DNA of 64,000 nt, from contig JAQPZY010001048.1 in the NCBI GenBank assembly GCA_029931535.1, positions 332,001 through 396,000 of the forward strand, written 5' to 3'. This document shows, piece by piece, positions 21,879-30,949 of the stretch. Made by a program: the position numbers and the translations under genes. The notes under the pieces are model-generated. The model saw nothing but the letters and a program-made list of their open reading frames with translations, made no database searches and had not been told where the DNA came from. Numbering within the stretch: the first letter of the stretch is position 1; each line of letters starts with the position of its first letter. The DNA is from Margaritifera margaritifera. Taxonomy: Eukaryota > Mollusca > Bivalvia > Unionida > Margaritiferidae.

Positions 21879-22727
21879 ATGACTTCCTTTCAATCTCATC
21901 CTCCAAGCTTGTATGGCATCAGTCGCGAAAAAAATGCACAAGTCCGTGCTCATTTGTTAGAAGCTAGTCTTAAAGAAGTGTTACAATGGTTTACTTTGAC
22001 GGCACGTCAATTAGTGCAAGGCATCATTCACATCCCTCATCAAACTCAACGTTTTTTTCAAAAACATAAAGAGGAATTGTCACAACTAGCCGATCCTAGA
22101 ATCGATCCACGGACTAAAAAGCAAATCATTTTAACCCCTGGAGGGAGCGGTTCTTCAGGAGGGGTCATGATTCGTTCCCTTTTGAAATGGGATCCTAATG
22201 CCCAAGCCAAAAAACCCAAAACACCACAAAAAAAGAAGAAAAGCCCTAATAAGAAAAAAGCCACAAAAAAAAAGAAAAACCTGAAAAAGAAGAAAGCCCC
22301 CAAGAAAAAGAAAAGTTCTGCCAAGAAGAAAAAAACACCCACCACTGCAAGGAGCCGCAAGAGAGGTACTGCTGCCAGGACGCAAACGTACACCCGCAAG
22401 ACACCACCACAACAGACCCCAGTGACGAGGTCTCCTTCTCCTTTTGCCTCCACTTCTTCGTCTTCTTCACCACCTTTCAGGATGATGCCTGCCAAACCAG
22501 ACTTAAGACAAGTGTTTCCTAATTTGATGCAAAAATGGAAACCCATTTCGAAAGTCACCACTTCGGGACCCTCGACTTTGGCTGATTTGGCCATGCCAGC
22601 AGCCGCGAACAAAGTACCGTCCCCTAAAACCAAAGTCAAAGAAAGAACCGGCGTGTTACAAAGTTTAGTGGATTTATCCAAAGAAGAATTGAGACGATTT
22701 AGTCCATTGAAAACACCTCAACGTTGA
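21879..22727 (+). CDS. Lysine-rich core-like protein, 282 aa
   Basis: Intact frame. Residues 1-95 look folded and helical (QVRAHLLEASLKEVLQWF). A glycine-serine stretch (PGGSGSSGG) precedes a long basic domain of about 70 residues made of KKK and KKKK clusters separated by P, T, S or A, much like histone H1 tails. A Ser/Pro/Thr-rich linker and a less basic C-terminal part (DLRQVFPNLMQKWKPI) complete it. By composition and position among virion genes it probably binds and condenses the packaged DNA, comparable to viral core proteins. Homology to a specific core protein is not claimed. Confidence 0.75.
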   Translation: MTSFQSHPPSLYGISREKNAQVRAHLLEASLKEVLQWFTLTARQLVQGIIHIPHQTQRFFQKHKEELSQLADPRIDPRTKKQIILTPGGSGSSGGVMIRSLLKWDPNAQAKKPKTPQKKKKSPNKKKATKKKKNLKKKKAPKKKKSSAKKKKTPTTARSRKRGTAARTQTYTRKTPPQQTPVTRSPSPFASTSSSSSPPFRMMPAKPDLRQVFPNLMQKWKPISKVTTSGPSTLADLAMPAAANKVPSPKTKVKERTGVLQSLVDLSKEELRRFSPLKTPQR

Positions 22728-22785
22728 GTGAGGCCTGTCATGAAGATGGTACGTCGTGCGGACAATCAGTGGAGACGTGTTCCAG

Positions 22786-22793
22786 TATAAAAT
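22786..22793 (+). promoter_or_regulatory. TATA box for the following small basic gene
   Basis: TATAAAAT, 54 bases upstream of ATG 22,840. Confidence 0.5.
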
Positions 22794-22839
22794 AGAAGGG
22801 TGACCTGCCAAGACTTCAGACTTACTCCTCACCTCTAAG

Positions 22840-23258
22840 ATGACCCCCAAACTTGCACACCACCACCACCACCTAAAAAAGAAGAAAAGCAAAAAAGGAC
22901 TTCCACCTCGTCTGGCGAAACATTGGGACGTCTTGTCTGTCCTGACCAAATCCAATCCTCCCATGCGAAAACAACTCATTCAAACAGCCCCTAAAGAAAT
23001 CATCGATACCGTGTGTGAATGTTGTTTGAACGTCTTGAAAGGAACGGTACCTTTGTCCAAGATACAGAAACAAAAATTAGGTAAACATCGGAACGTTCTT
23101 CGTCAAATGGTGAAAAAGAAAATACCTCTCCAGCAAAAGAAAAAAATGTTGGTGCAACGAGGAGGATTTCTACCTATGCTGTTAGGACCGTTGTTAAAAT
23201 AGCGGGTCCTTTGTTAGGAACAATTGCTGGACCACTTTTAGGAGGTGTCATGCGATAA
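22840..23258 (+). pseudogene. Small basic Polinton virion-type protein
   Basis: Residues 1-27 are basic with a His run (HHHHH); then comes a helical region with a Cys-rich turn (DTVCECCLNVLKGTVPLS), a basic helix (KQKLGKHRNVLRQMVKKK) and RGGFLPMLLGPLL. The frame stops at 23,200, but a neighbouring frame continues the same Gly/Leu-rich character (IAGPLLG twice) to TAA 23,256, so a single-base shift near 23,195 probably removed the hydrophobic tail. I recognise the general type as a conserved small gene between the ATPase and integrase or capsid genes of Polintons. A membrane-active or minor virion role is inferred from the tail. Confidence 0.7.
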
Positions 23259-23325
23259 CAAAAAAAGAAGATAAAAAGGACACACTTCTCTATTAAGACC
23301 ACACATTTTTGTACCTTTGGATGAA

Positions 23326-23934
23326 ATGGAAGGACGAAAACTGACTTTATTACCTTACAAACGATGGATGTAATTTCATCGTTGGAACAAACAACGGATA
23401 CCTCATTTACCACCCATTCCTAATCTCAACGAGATGTCACAGTTACAACAAGAATTACAAGCCCTGATGGAGAGAAGCGATTTGTCAGAAACAGAAAAAT
23501 CGCAACGGTACGGTCAACTTTTACAACATCTGCAACTCTTTCACCAAAAAACTGTAGACGAAACAGCTCCACCCACTCTGAGAGATTTCAAAACCCTGAT
23601 GAAAAGCGAACCTAAAGTTACCGCCACCATCACTAAAACAGACAACGCCACAGGGATGACCGTGAAAGAAGAAGAAGAAGAAGAGTTACAAACTCCACCT
23701 CTTAAAAAAATACGAAAGTTAGCCACACCGGGTTGGATAAAAAGGATGATGTCTACCCCATTGCCATCAAAAGTGAAAAAGGAAGAAGTGAAGACAGAAG
23801 TCAAAACAGAACCGATGACCCCTGTTCAAACAACATCCTCCTTTACACCAGTGGCTCGTCGGACACGTAAATCATTGCAATCTAAAAAGATACCCCACGA
23901 AGAAAAGAGCATTGGTACTTGGTTGACTTATTGA
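23326..23934 (+). pseudogene. Acidic/basic virion-associated protein
   Basis: An N-terminal segment (FVPLDEM then EGRKLTLLPYKRWM) leads to a TAA at 23,371, after which the same frame is open to 23,932, including ATG 23,434. The main part has a helical ELQALMERSDLSETEKSQRY block, an EEEEEE stretch, KKIRKLATPGWIKRM, and a Lys/Thr-rich tail. I recognise the arrangement (short VPL leader, then an LSETEK helix) from Polinton genes near the integrase, function unknown. The frame downstream of 23,434 is intact at 166 aa. The end overlaps the start of the integrase frame. Confidence 0.65.
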
Positions 23935-23948
23935 GGAATCAAACCATA

Positions 23949-25063
23949 AAGAAACTTTTAGCCACCATTTATTACAATCCTGGCCATGCTGCTGGTTATG
24001 GAGGAGTTCAAAAAATGTATTGAGCTGCCAAAAGTAAATTGAAAAGTGTACGTTTGCCAGAAGTACGACGATGGTTACAAGAACAATCGACGTACACGTT
24101 ACACAAACCCATTCGACGCACATTTTCTAGAAGTCCAACCCAAGTGGAAGACATCGATCATCAATGGCAAGCAGATTTAGCCGACGTCTCTCATTTGGCA
24201 ACCTACAATCGTGGTCACAAATATTTGTTTTGTGTCATCGACGTGTTTTCTAAATTTGCTTGGGTTGTGCCTTTGACATCTAAAAGCAGTACCGAATTGG
24301 TACGTGTCTTAAAATTGGTCTTGAAACAAAGTGGTCGTCACCCTTTACGATGGCAAACTGACAAAGGCACCGAATTTCTAAATCAAGCTTTTCCAAAAGA
24401 ATTGAAACAAAGACAGATTCATTTTTTACCACCGAAAATCCTGAAACCAAAGCCAGTATCGTGGAACGTTTTCAAAGAACTTTGAAAGAACGCATGTGGA
24501 AATATTTTACACATCAACATACTCTCAAGTACATCGACGTGTTACCCCGTTTGGTCAAAGCGTACAATCAATCGTACCATTGAAGCATCGGATGTGCCCC
24601 CGAAGAGGATAGCCCTGAAAACGAAGTGACCGTGTTTGATTGATTGTTTGGTACACCCCAGAGGAGACCACCTCAGAAGAAAACCTTGTTGGCATTGAAG
24701 ACGGGAGATTGGGTTCGCATCGGAAAAACCAAATGCGCTTTTGACAAAGGTTATTTACCCAACTGGACCACCGAATTGTTTCGTGTCACTACACCCGTGC
24801 GTGGACGCCATCCTCCCGTCTATAAATTGGAAGACATGCACGGTGAAGTGCTCAAAGGAACATTTTACTTGCCTGAGTTACAACGAGTGACCAAAAAAGA
24901 AGACGCCTTGTACGACATCGAAAGCATTCTCGAACAAAGAACACGCAAAGTAGGCAAACGTCGAGTAGAAGAAGTCAAAGTACGTTGGAAAGGATATCCT
25001 CCTAGTTTTGATTCTTGGATTGCTGCTTCTCAAGTCGTCGACTATAAAAAGAAAAAGAAGTAA
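23949..25063 (+). pseudogene. Retroviral-type integrase with C-terminal chromodomain
   Basis: It would insert the element into host DNA, producing the 6-bp duplication. The N-terminal part (LLATIYYNPGHAAGYGGVQ) is followed by the rve core: ADLADV (24,173), WQTDKGTEF (24,352) and SIVERFQRTLKER (24,450), giving the D, D and E ligands. A tail follows with WVRIGKTKCAFDKGY and then a chromodomain, YDIESILEQR...VRWKGYP.SFDSW (24,911-25,020), which can direct integration to marked chromatin. Breaks: TGA at 24,021, 24,581 and 24,641, and a shift at the T run near 24,425. No ATG is obvious; the start may overlap the previous gene. Confidence 0.92.
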
Positions 25064-25069
25064 CCTAAC

Positions 25070-25323
25070 ATGCCATTCAACACAACCACGACCTCGACTC
25101 CTTCGCAGAGTTCTTCTCTTCAAGAATTACAAAAACAACCACTCTGGGTGTGGTGCGGAGAACGTGTGCCTAAAAATCAAATCGTCTTTTTCTGCCAAAT
25201 TTTTGTGGTGTATTGTGTCATCGGAGCAGCCATCCCAATTTGAGTTTGCAGCAAGGAGACAAACAATTGTGGATCATTTTACTCGGCAGTTGCATCGGTT
25301 ATCTTTTACCTAGCCGTCTTTGA
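25070..25323 (+). pseudogene. Small membrane protein with two hydrophobic segments
   Basis: After ATG 25,070 and a Ser/Thr-rich leader comes WVWCGERVPKNQIVFF and a hydrophobic helix (CQIFVVYCVIGAAI). The frame is lost near 25,231; the neighbouring frame continues with NLSLQQGDKQLW and a second hydrophobic helix (IILLGSCIGYLLP) to TGA 25,321. The hairpin of two membrane segments around a short polar loop is the usual form of this small Polinton gene, whose function is unknown. 25,324-25,495 shows no clear gene. Confidence 0.7.
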
Positions 25324-25495
25324 AATTTACGACGACGACGGACAACAGCAGCCACAGCAACCACGGTAGTACGACCGTCGCCAGTCCACCTTCTTCTTCC
25401 AGTCACCATAATACCACTCCTCTTTTGGAACCCTTTGAATATCCTTTGAACTCGAGTGGTGACTCCTCGGAGACCAAAACCACTTTAGACCTACT

Positions 25496-26463
25496 ATGAA
25501 TGACCAATTGTATTTAACTTTACCCAGTGACAGTTCCAAGGATGTGTTTTCCAACAACGTCTTATGTTGTTTCACGGCCAAATTATCTCAGGCCATCCAA
25601 TTGGATCACGAAGCTCATTGGGAAGTGGCTTTGGTAGAAATCATTCATCCTACGCAAATTCAAAACATCGACGAAGGTCAAACACTTTCGTCGTGGAAAT
25701 CTTGAACCCCAAAATGCAAGATGAGTTGGAAAAAAATGATCCTCTATTTTACGAGTCAAAAAAAATTGTAGTAGATCCTAAATCTCCTGTCTTGTCGCAG
25801 TATACCATGAGAATTCCTGTGGGGTATTATTTTAGTGCTGAACATTTGGTGGAGACGATTGCAACCAAGTTTGGACTCCAATTTGTCCCAGCCTTAAAGA
25901 AAGCCGATAAATGGATACGAATCGCTTACCATGCTGTGTCACGCCGTTTTGACCTTGCAATTTTTCAAAGAGAAGGGGGAACTCATTGGCGAGAAAGACA
26001 AAGGCTTACCCATGGAGGAGAAAACACCCTTAACCATCACTTTTTCTCCTGGATTGTATGCTATTTTGGGTGGAAATAAATTGTATCCTGTTCGAAAAAT
26101 CAAAAGTAACATAGAATTCGGAGATGCTTTTAAAACCCCCATCGAATTGAACGAAGGTTTAAATTTAATGTTTGTGTACTCCGATGTGTTGGAATACAAC
26201 GTGGTGGGACACACAGCTGCGCCCTTACTGAGAGTCCTTCCTTTCAAAGTGGATTCTGCTGCTGGTGCGTACGAAGAAGGTGGAAACACGTTTCATGTTC
26301 ACCGTGAATTGTACACCCTCATTATCTTCCAGTCAGTAAATCGTATTTTGACAGTGTCAACATTAGTATAAAAGGAGATTTGGGACAAAGTGTGCCATTC
26401 ATTGACAAAGGAAATGTCACGGTGAAACTATATTTTCGAAAAAGGTTCTCTAACGCATTGTAA
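25496..26463 (+). pseudogene. Penton-type minor capsid protein
   Basis: Equivalent in position and sequence character to the Polinton minor capsid (penton, single jelly-roll) protein that occupies capsid vertices. Frame pieces: MNDQLYLTLPSDSS through HWEVALVEIIHP (25,496), RIPVGYYFSAEHLVETI (25,808), FGDAFKTPIELNEGL and LMFVYSDVLEYNVVG (26,120-26,210), APLLRVLPF (26,220), and NISIKGDLGQSVPF to KLYFRK at the end. Frameshifts near 25,685, 25,940 and 26,325 break it, with no nonsense codon besides those caused by the shifts. About 320 codons in all, a normal size. It ends 5 nt before the next gene. Confidence 0.85.
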
Positions 26464-26468
26464 AGCAA

Positions 26469-26918
26469 ATGTATCCAGTGTACCGAGGAGTGGCTCGACA
26501 ACGAGGACATGGTTTAGGAGATATGTTAAGATCCGCTTTTCGGATGGTAGACCCTATTTTGAAACCGATGGTGACTCGAGGATTCCATGCCTTAAAAGAT
26601 GCCTCTTTGACACAAGGAAAAGAATTTTTGCAAAATGTCCTCATCGACAAACAAAATCCCAAAGAAGCCTTTATGAGAGCAGGCAAAAATGTGTTGATGA
26701 GCACTGGCAAAGATCTTTTAGGTCTCCGAGAGAGTCCTATAAATGCGCTTCACGCTTCTGGCCCTGGCATTACTTCTTCCTCCACTTCACAGCAAGGACA
26801 AGGTAGAAAGAGACGATGTCGAAAACCCTTCAGAGTTCATAAAACACACGGTGGTGTTCCAAAAAAGAATAAGAAAAGAAGAAGAACCGTCAGAAAAATA
26901 GACGTGTTTGATTACTAA
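26469..26918 (+). CDS. Basic core/minor virion protein, 149 aa
   Basis: Intact frame between the penton-type and major capsid genes. It opens with YRGVARQRGHGLGDML, followed by helices and a repeated GK.-type segment (GKEFLQNVL, GKNVLMSTGKDLLG), a Ser/Gln-rich linker and a strongly basic tail (GRKRRCRKPFRV, KKNKKRRRTVRK) ending DVFDY. This order (Gly-rich start, amphipathic helices, Arg/Lys tail) is typical of the small gene next to the Polinton major capsid gene, thought to be a DNA-binding or membrane-active minor component. A TATA-like TATAAAAG at 26,368 lies 100 bases upstream inside the penton gene. Confidence 0.75.
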   Translation: MYPVYRGVARQRGHGLGDMLRSAFRMVDPILKPMVTRGFHALKDASLTQGKEFLQNVLIDKQNPKEAFMRAGKNVLMSTGKDLLGLRESPINALHASGPGITSSSTSQQGQGRKRRCRKPFRVHKTHGGVPKKNKKRRRTVRKIDVFDY

Positions 26919-26923
26919 AACCT

Positions 26924-28261
26924 TTGCACCGAGATTCTTGCAAATGTACCAAGTCAGAACTGGATATGTTTACCATGCCTCCCACCATGATGACGATGCA
27001 AGAATCCCAATGGGTGGAATTTCATCCTGTATCGTCTTTGACGGATTCAGCTCCTATCGAATTTTAAATCAAAGGACAAACCGAAGATTACATCGATCTG
27101 AATAACAGTTACTTGTACCTGAAACTTCATGTGAAGAAAACGGCGGACAACACCCTTCCTGGGGACGGTGGCCGAGTGGCACCCGTCAATAATTTCATGC
27201 ATTCTTTGTTCAGCGGAATAGATTTGTACTTGAATAACAAACTGGTCAGCAGCAGTTTGGATACTTACCCTTACCGTGCTTATTTGGAAAATCTCTTGAC
27301 GTAATTTCATCTGGATGCTTCGGTGGTCTGGAAACCTGACACCTCGGAAAAGTTCAACCACACAGACCTGGCAGTAGCGGCGAAGTCTACTGAGGATGGC
27401 AATAATGGTACTAAGGATATAATTCCAACAGTCCTACACAATGTGGGATTTAACGACCGTCAAGAAAAAATCAGACACAGTTTAGAACTGATGGATCGTT
27501 TGCATTTGGACATGTGTTTGCAAGACAAGTATTTGTTGAACGGAGTAGATGTACTCCTGTGACTGAATCGCAGTAGTACCGCTTTCCATTTGATGGCCGA
27601 AAACAACGAGTGGAAAACCATCATCCAAGAAGCCAAACTTTACGTGCGACGTGTGGCAGTCTTACCAAAAGTAGCCAACTACATCAGTCAAACGTTGAGC
27701 AGAACCACTGCCAAGTATCCTGTGCGACGTGTGGAAGTGAAAACCTTTACCATTGCCGCTGGACTCCGATCCAAAGTCGAAGATCACGTCTTCCAACTAC
27801 AGCTCCCCAAACGTTTGCTTATTGTCATCGTCAGTAATGCAGCACTCAACGGAGTCCACAATCAGAATCTGTTCGAGTTTAAACACTACAACGTTTCCAA
27901 GATAGAAGTCAGTCGAGATGGCAAAACGTTGTGTACCAGGCCTTTTGAACCTAAGTTTACCGAGAAAAATTACTTGCGATCTTACCTGAGCTTGTTTGAA
28001 GCCACAGGACAGTTAGGTACCAACACCAGCCACGGCATTTCGTACGACGATTATGCAGGAGGGTATGCCTTGTGGGGATTTGATTTCACTCCTGACCAAG
28101 GCAGCGACGAAGGACATTTCCACCCTATAAAATCCGGCCCACTTCGTGTGGAACTTCAGTTTAAAGATCCTCTACCCGACACGGTGAACGTCGTCTTGTA
28201 TGCAGAATTTGATAACACTCTAGAAATCAACAGTTTGAGAGAAGTGATTCTAGACTATTAG
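26924..28261 (+). pseudogene. Major capsid protein (double jelly-roll)
   Basis: The hexon-like shell protein of Polinton/adintovirus virions. The frame from about 26,924 (FLHRDSCKCTKSELDMF) runs without any shift to TAG/TAA-bounded 28,261, about 446 codons, a normal length. Family-like blocks: VNNFMHSLFSGIDLYLN (27,187), DTYPYRAYLENLLT (27,262), DMCLQDKYLLNGVDV (27,511), AKLYVRRVAVLP (27,634), TAKYPVRRVEVKTF (27,709), FKHYNVSKIEV (27,880), DDYAGGYALWGFDFTPD (28,046) and VNVVLYAEFDN at the end. Three nonsense codons interrupt it: TAA 27,065, TAA 27,302 and TGA 27,560. No ATG is seen at the expected start; the TTG at 26,924 may mark a lost one. Confidence 0.93.
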
Positions 28262-28274
28262 AAGAGAAAAAAAG

Positions 28275-28826
28275 ATGCAACACGTAGAAGAAGAAGAAGA
28301 ACCTATGGAGATAGATAATGATGAGGGATTTTGTGAAGTTCAGCAGTCACAAACTACCACGGATGATGATGACGAAGTCATTCATTCAGTACCTCGAATA
28401 GAAGAAGAAGAAGAGAATAATACTGTTCCCAAGTTTGTTGGATTTATTTCTCGATGGCCTGAACAAGAAAAACATTTAGTCTCCTGTTATGCTAAGGAAT
28501 TGACTGAAATAATTAACAGCTTGACCAGAGAACATTGCCATGGATGTCAAATCGATCATCCCAGTCAGAAACAACACGACAAATGTTTGATGATGACAGG
28601 CGAAGAAAAATTGGACGAATATTTGGAAGAGTCCTGGTCTCAGATCTCGGAAGAAAAGGTGTTGAGACAATGGTATAAAGACTTGCAGGATTATTTTTCA
28701 CCTCCACTCACTCCTCTGGAGATCCATCGCATCTTAGCTTTCATTCAACAGAGTACAGAAACTATCCGCCGTGAGAATTCGTGGAATTACTTGACAAAAC
28801 CATTCAAATTTAAAGTCAAGTGTTAA
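28275..28826 (+). CDS. Polinton-associated Cys/His-motif protein, 183 aa
   Basis: Intact frame directly after the major capsid gene. The first 55 residues are acidic (EEEEEPMEIDNDEG, TTTDDDDE). The rest is helical and holds CHGCQIDHPSQKQHDKC (about residues 90-106), a compact Cys/His motif that could bind zinc. I have seen this motif type in uncharacterised Polinton genes next to the capsid or protease; no function is established. A TATA-like TATAAAAT lies at 28,128 inside the capsid gene. The following protease starts 31 nt after its stop. Confidence 0.75.
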   Translation: MQHVEEEEEPMEIDNDEGFCEVQQSQTTTDDDDEVIHSVPRIEEEEENNTVPKFVGFISRWPEQEKHLVSCYAKELTEIINSLTREHCHGCQIDHPSQKQHDKCLMMTGEEKLDEYLEESWSQISEEKVLRQWYKDLQDYFSPPLTPLEIHRILAFIQQSTETIRRENSWNYLTKPFKFKVKC

Positions 28827-28857
28827 TTGATGACTTATCATTTCCTGTGAAGAAAAA

Positions 28858-29538
28858 ATGGATACCAGGGAACTTCATTACCTGCTGACTCGCAGTTCCT
28901 ATACTTCTTCTTTGAATCCTGTGGTGTGTGCTAAAGATGAACTACCTCATCGCAAACCTAAAGACGTTCATGCCTATGTCATCAATACCGACGACAGTCA
29001 TCGACCAGGAACCCATTGGGTAGCTGTGTACTTTCCCAACGATCACAGTGGTGGTGTGGAATATTTTGATTCTTATGGATTACCTCCTTTGGAAGACGAC
29101 ATCATCGACTTTATGAGAAGAAATGCCATCTCTACTCGATTCAATAATGCCCGATTACAAGGATCGGATTCCATGGTGTGTGGACAATATTGTGTACATT
29201 TTCTTCATCAACGCAGTCTCGGATATTCCTTAGAACATTTAGTGACTTGTTTTGATAGGGAATATGCTCGAAACGATGCTAAAATAGAACGATGGTTTTG
29301 TGAACGTTATGGATATCTCTTGTCTTTAGCTCAGAAACGTTTTAATATCCTGCTGGTTGTTAGTTTGCATTTTTATGTTAAAGAACCTTCTTATTGTTCA
29401 TTAAAAAATGTTGATTTTTTAAAAAAAATTGTGTTGTGTGGTTTTTTATTGAATTTGAAAAAAATGATTATGTTCTATCTATCTCTTTCTATCGATCTGA
29501 AGTCACCACCTCTATCCATTTTCTCACTCTCGATCTGA
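28858..29538 (+). CDS. Adenain-type cysteine protease
   Basis: A C5/ULP-like protease that matures virion proteins. Catalytic residues are visible: His53 in GTHWVAVYF, Asp71 in EYFDSYG and Cys108 in MVCGQYCVHFL, with Gln110 nearby. The family core ends near WFCERYGYLL (codon 160); the remaining 65 residues to 29,538 are Leu/Lys/Phe-rich and AT-rich, so they are probably read-through past a lost stop rather than part of the original protein. The catalytic core is unbroken, one of few core genes here of which that is true. Confidence 0.9.
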   Translation: MDTRELHYLLTRSSYTSSLNPVVCAKDELPHRKPKDVHAYVINTDDSHRPGTHWVAVYFPNDHSGGVEYFDSYGLPPLEDDIIDFMRRNAISTRFNNARLQGSDSMVCGQYCVHFLHQRSLGYSLEHLVTCFDREYARNDAKIERWFCERYGYLLSLAQKRFNILLVVSLHFYVKEPSYCSLKNVDFLKKIVLCGFLLNLKKMIMFYLSLSIDLKSPPLSIFSLSI

Positions 29539-29544
29539 ACCACA

Positions 29545-29580
29545 TGTTTTCCATCGCGTCCGCGCTTCGAACATATAAAG
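29545..29580 (+). promoter_or_regulatory. Right-end promoter module 1
   Basis: ATGTTTTCC, then CGCGCTTC (29,561-29,568) and ATATAAAG (29,573-29,580), 68 bases before ATG 29,648. The same block recurs at 30,539 and 31,163. Confidence 0.65.
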
Positions 29581-29647
29581 CGGTGCGTTGGCCAGTGTAC
29601 TCACTCTCGTTGACTCGTCAAGACCTCAACAACAACACTTCAAGAAG

Positions 29648-30040
29648 ATGGCAGGCAAGATTAGTAAACTGAACGAAGCTATGGTGAACATGCAGAGGGT
29701 GAAGCATCATTTGCTTCAGACCAACCCTGAGAGAAAGACAATGATCTTCCTACAAATGGCTCATGATCTGGTGGAAGAAGTCCTAAGGGAAGAAATCATT
29801 AGGGACAGAACGGAATGGGAGGAGAGACAAAGACTGCAGTAGCAACAGCAAAGACAACAACAACAACAACAACAACAACTCTTGCAGTCCATGAAACTAC
29901 CCGACGGAGAAGTCAGCTGTAAGATAGACTGCGATGAGTTTGCTTTCTCTTTTACCAGAAAGAGAGCTTGTCTTAAAGCCGTGAGACCGGTGGCTAAACG
30001 TGGCCGCCCTGCTGCAGCTGCTACCGCTACTAGAAGTTAA
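29648..30040 (+). pseudogene. Right-end gene A: small protein with basic RGRP tail
   Basis: From ATG 29,648 the frame gives a helical first half (KLNEAMVNMQRVKHHLL, HDLVEEVLREEI), then a CAG/CAA-coded glutamine run whose start is a TAG (29,840-29,842), then LPDGEVSCKIDCDEF and a basic end with KRGRPAAAAT, an AT-hook-like core. Total 131 codons. One base change (CAG to TAG) explains the break. It has its own promoter module and a histone-type stem-loop 21 nt after the stop. No family recognised. The AT-hook and coiled-coil character would fit a chromatin-associated role, which is inference. Confidence 0.6.
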
Positions 30041-30061
30041 ACATAACTTCTTAACCCCAAC

Positions 30062-30097
30062 GGTCCTTTTCAGGGCCACCCATTAATCAAGAAAAGA
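30062..30097 (+). promoter_or_regulatory. Histone-type stem-loop and downstream element after gene A
   Basis: GGTCCT-TTTC-AGGGCC (30,062-30,077), preceded by CCCCAAC and followed by ACCCA, with CAAGAAAAGA at 30,088-30,097. Stem, loop, both flanks and the purine-rich downstream element all follow the animal histone pre-mRNA pattern; one stem pair is G-U. Confidence 0.85.
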
Positions 30098-30119
30098 TTA
30101 ATTTTCATATATTTGCCAT

Positions 30120-30420
30120 ATATATATATATATATATATATGTGTTTGTGTGTTTGTGTTTTTACCCACTCCACAAAACAAATCCCTTCCCCCCCAAAAA
30201 AAATAAAATAATGTTTGTATAGAGAGTGTGGTGTGTGTTTGATAAAAAATATAAAAAATAAAATAAGGATAGTGTGGTGTGTGATTGATAAAAATAAAAT
30301 AAAAAATAAAAAAAGAATTGTGTGGTGTGTGTTTGATTAAAAAATAAAAAAAGGGTGGTGTGTTTGTATGTGTTTTTTTTATATCAAAAGTAGTTTATTT
30401 TAGGTCCGCGCACTGGGTCT
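30120..30420. repeat. Low-complexity spacer with tandem GT/AAAAT units
   Basis: A (TA)n run is followed by about four imperfect units of roughly 40-60 bases, each GTGTGGTGTGTGTTTGAT then an A-rich stretch. Similar material recurs at 30,970-31,140 after gene B, so the spacer appears to have been copied with the genes. Confidence 0.7.
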
Positions 30421-30471
30421 GTGTTTTTTTGGGTAAGGGTGATAGAGTGCAAAAATCCGCGAAGCCTAGAA

Positions 30472-30493
30472 TGACGTCATAGGGATGACGTCA
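30472..30493 (+). promoter_or_regulatory. Paired CRE-like palindromes
   Basis: TGACGTCA occurs twice, 13 bases apart (about 30,473 and 30,486), some 80 bases upstream of promoter module 2. The same octamer precedes the left-end gene at 12,390. Confidence 0.55.
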
Positions 30494-30538
30494 GACGCGG
30501 GGTAGTGGCGAAATGTTTTTGTTGGGGGGGGGGAAGGG

Positions 30539-30575
30539 ATGTTTTCCTTCACGTCCGCGCTTCTAGTATATTAAA
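30539..30575 (+). promoter_or_regulatory. Right-end promoter module 2
   Basis: Same block as at 29,545: GATGTTTTCCTTC, CGCGCTTC (30,556-30,563), TATATTAAA (30,567-30,575), 42 bases before ATG 30,617. Confidence 0.65.
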
Positions 30576-30616
30576 ACAATACCTTCACACTTGAGCTACC
30601 CCGTTCACTTGTCAAA

Positions 30617-30892
30617 ATGAACAAGATCTAAATAGTACGTCAGATTAGAGTTCATCTAGAGGTGGCGTGGCACCTCCTCCATGACCTGGAGAAGAGAGAG
30701 AAGGAGGAGAAGGAGAAGAAGGTAGCCATCAAGCCTCATCCAATGATGGAGGAGAAGGAGAATTGGGATCCTGAAGCGGACCATCCTCCATTTATCCTGG
30801 ATAACAGCTCCAAGCGCTGCATGAGTGCAGCCACATGGAGGGGAAGCTGTCCCGCTTGTCGGGCAATGCCAGGAAGGTGCCCGCACCTCTAG
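30617..30892 (+). pseudogene. Right-end gene B: small charged protein
   Basis: ATG 30,617 is followed by TAA at codon 5 (30,629), after which the same frame is open to TAG 30,890. The product would have a charged helix (LHDLEKREKEEKEKK), an acidic/proline middle (EEKENWDPEADHPP) and a Cys-containing end (CPACRAMPGRCP). Total 92 codons. It sits in the same promoter-gene-stem-loop arrangement as genes A and C. I recognise no family. It may be a diverged duplicate of its neighbours, but the proteins share little beyond the helical N-terminal part. Confidence 0.45.
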
Positions 30893-30913
30893 GTGAACTC
30901 AAATAAAACAAAC

Positions 30914-30949
30914 GGCCCTTTTCAGGGCCACCCATTTATCAAGAAAAGA
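30914..30949 (+). promoter_or_regulatory. Histone-type stem-loop and downstream element after gene B
   Basis: GGCCCT-TTTC-AGGGCC (30,914-30,929): perfect 6-bp stem, preceded by CAAAC and followed by ACCCA, with CAAGAAAAGA at 30,940-30,949. It starts 21 nt after the stop codon. This is the closest match to the animal histone consensus in the window. Confidence 0.88.

Noticed and set aside
22058..22681. 207-codon minus-strand frame rich in Phe and Leu
   Set aside because: It is the antisense of the lysine-rich gene (AAA/AAG read as TTT/CTT).
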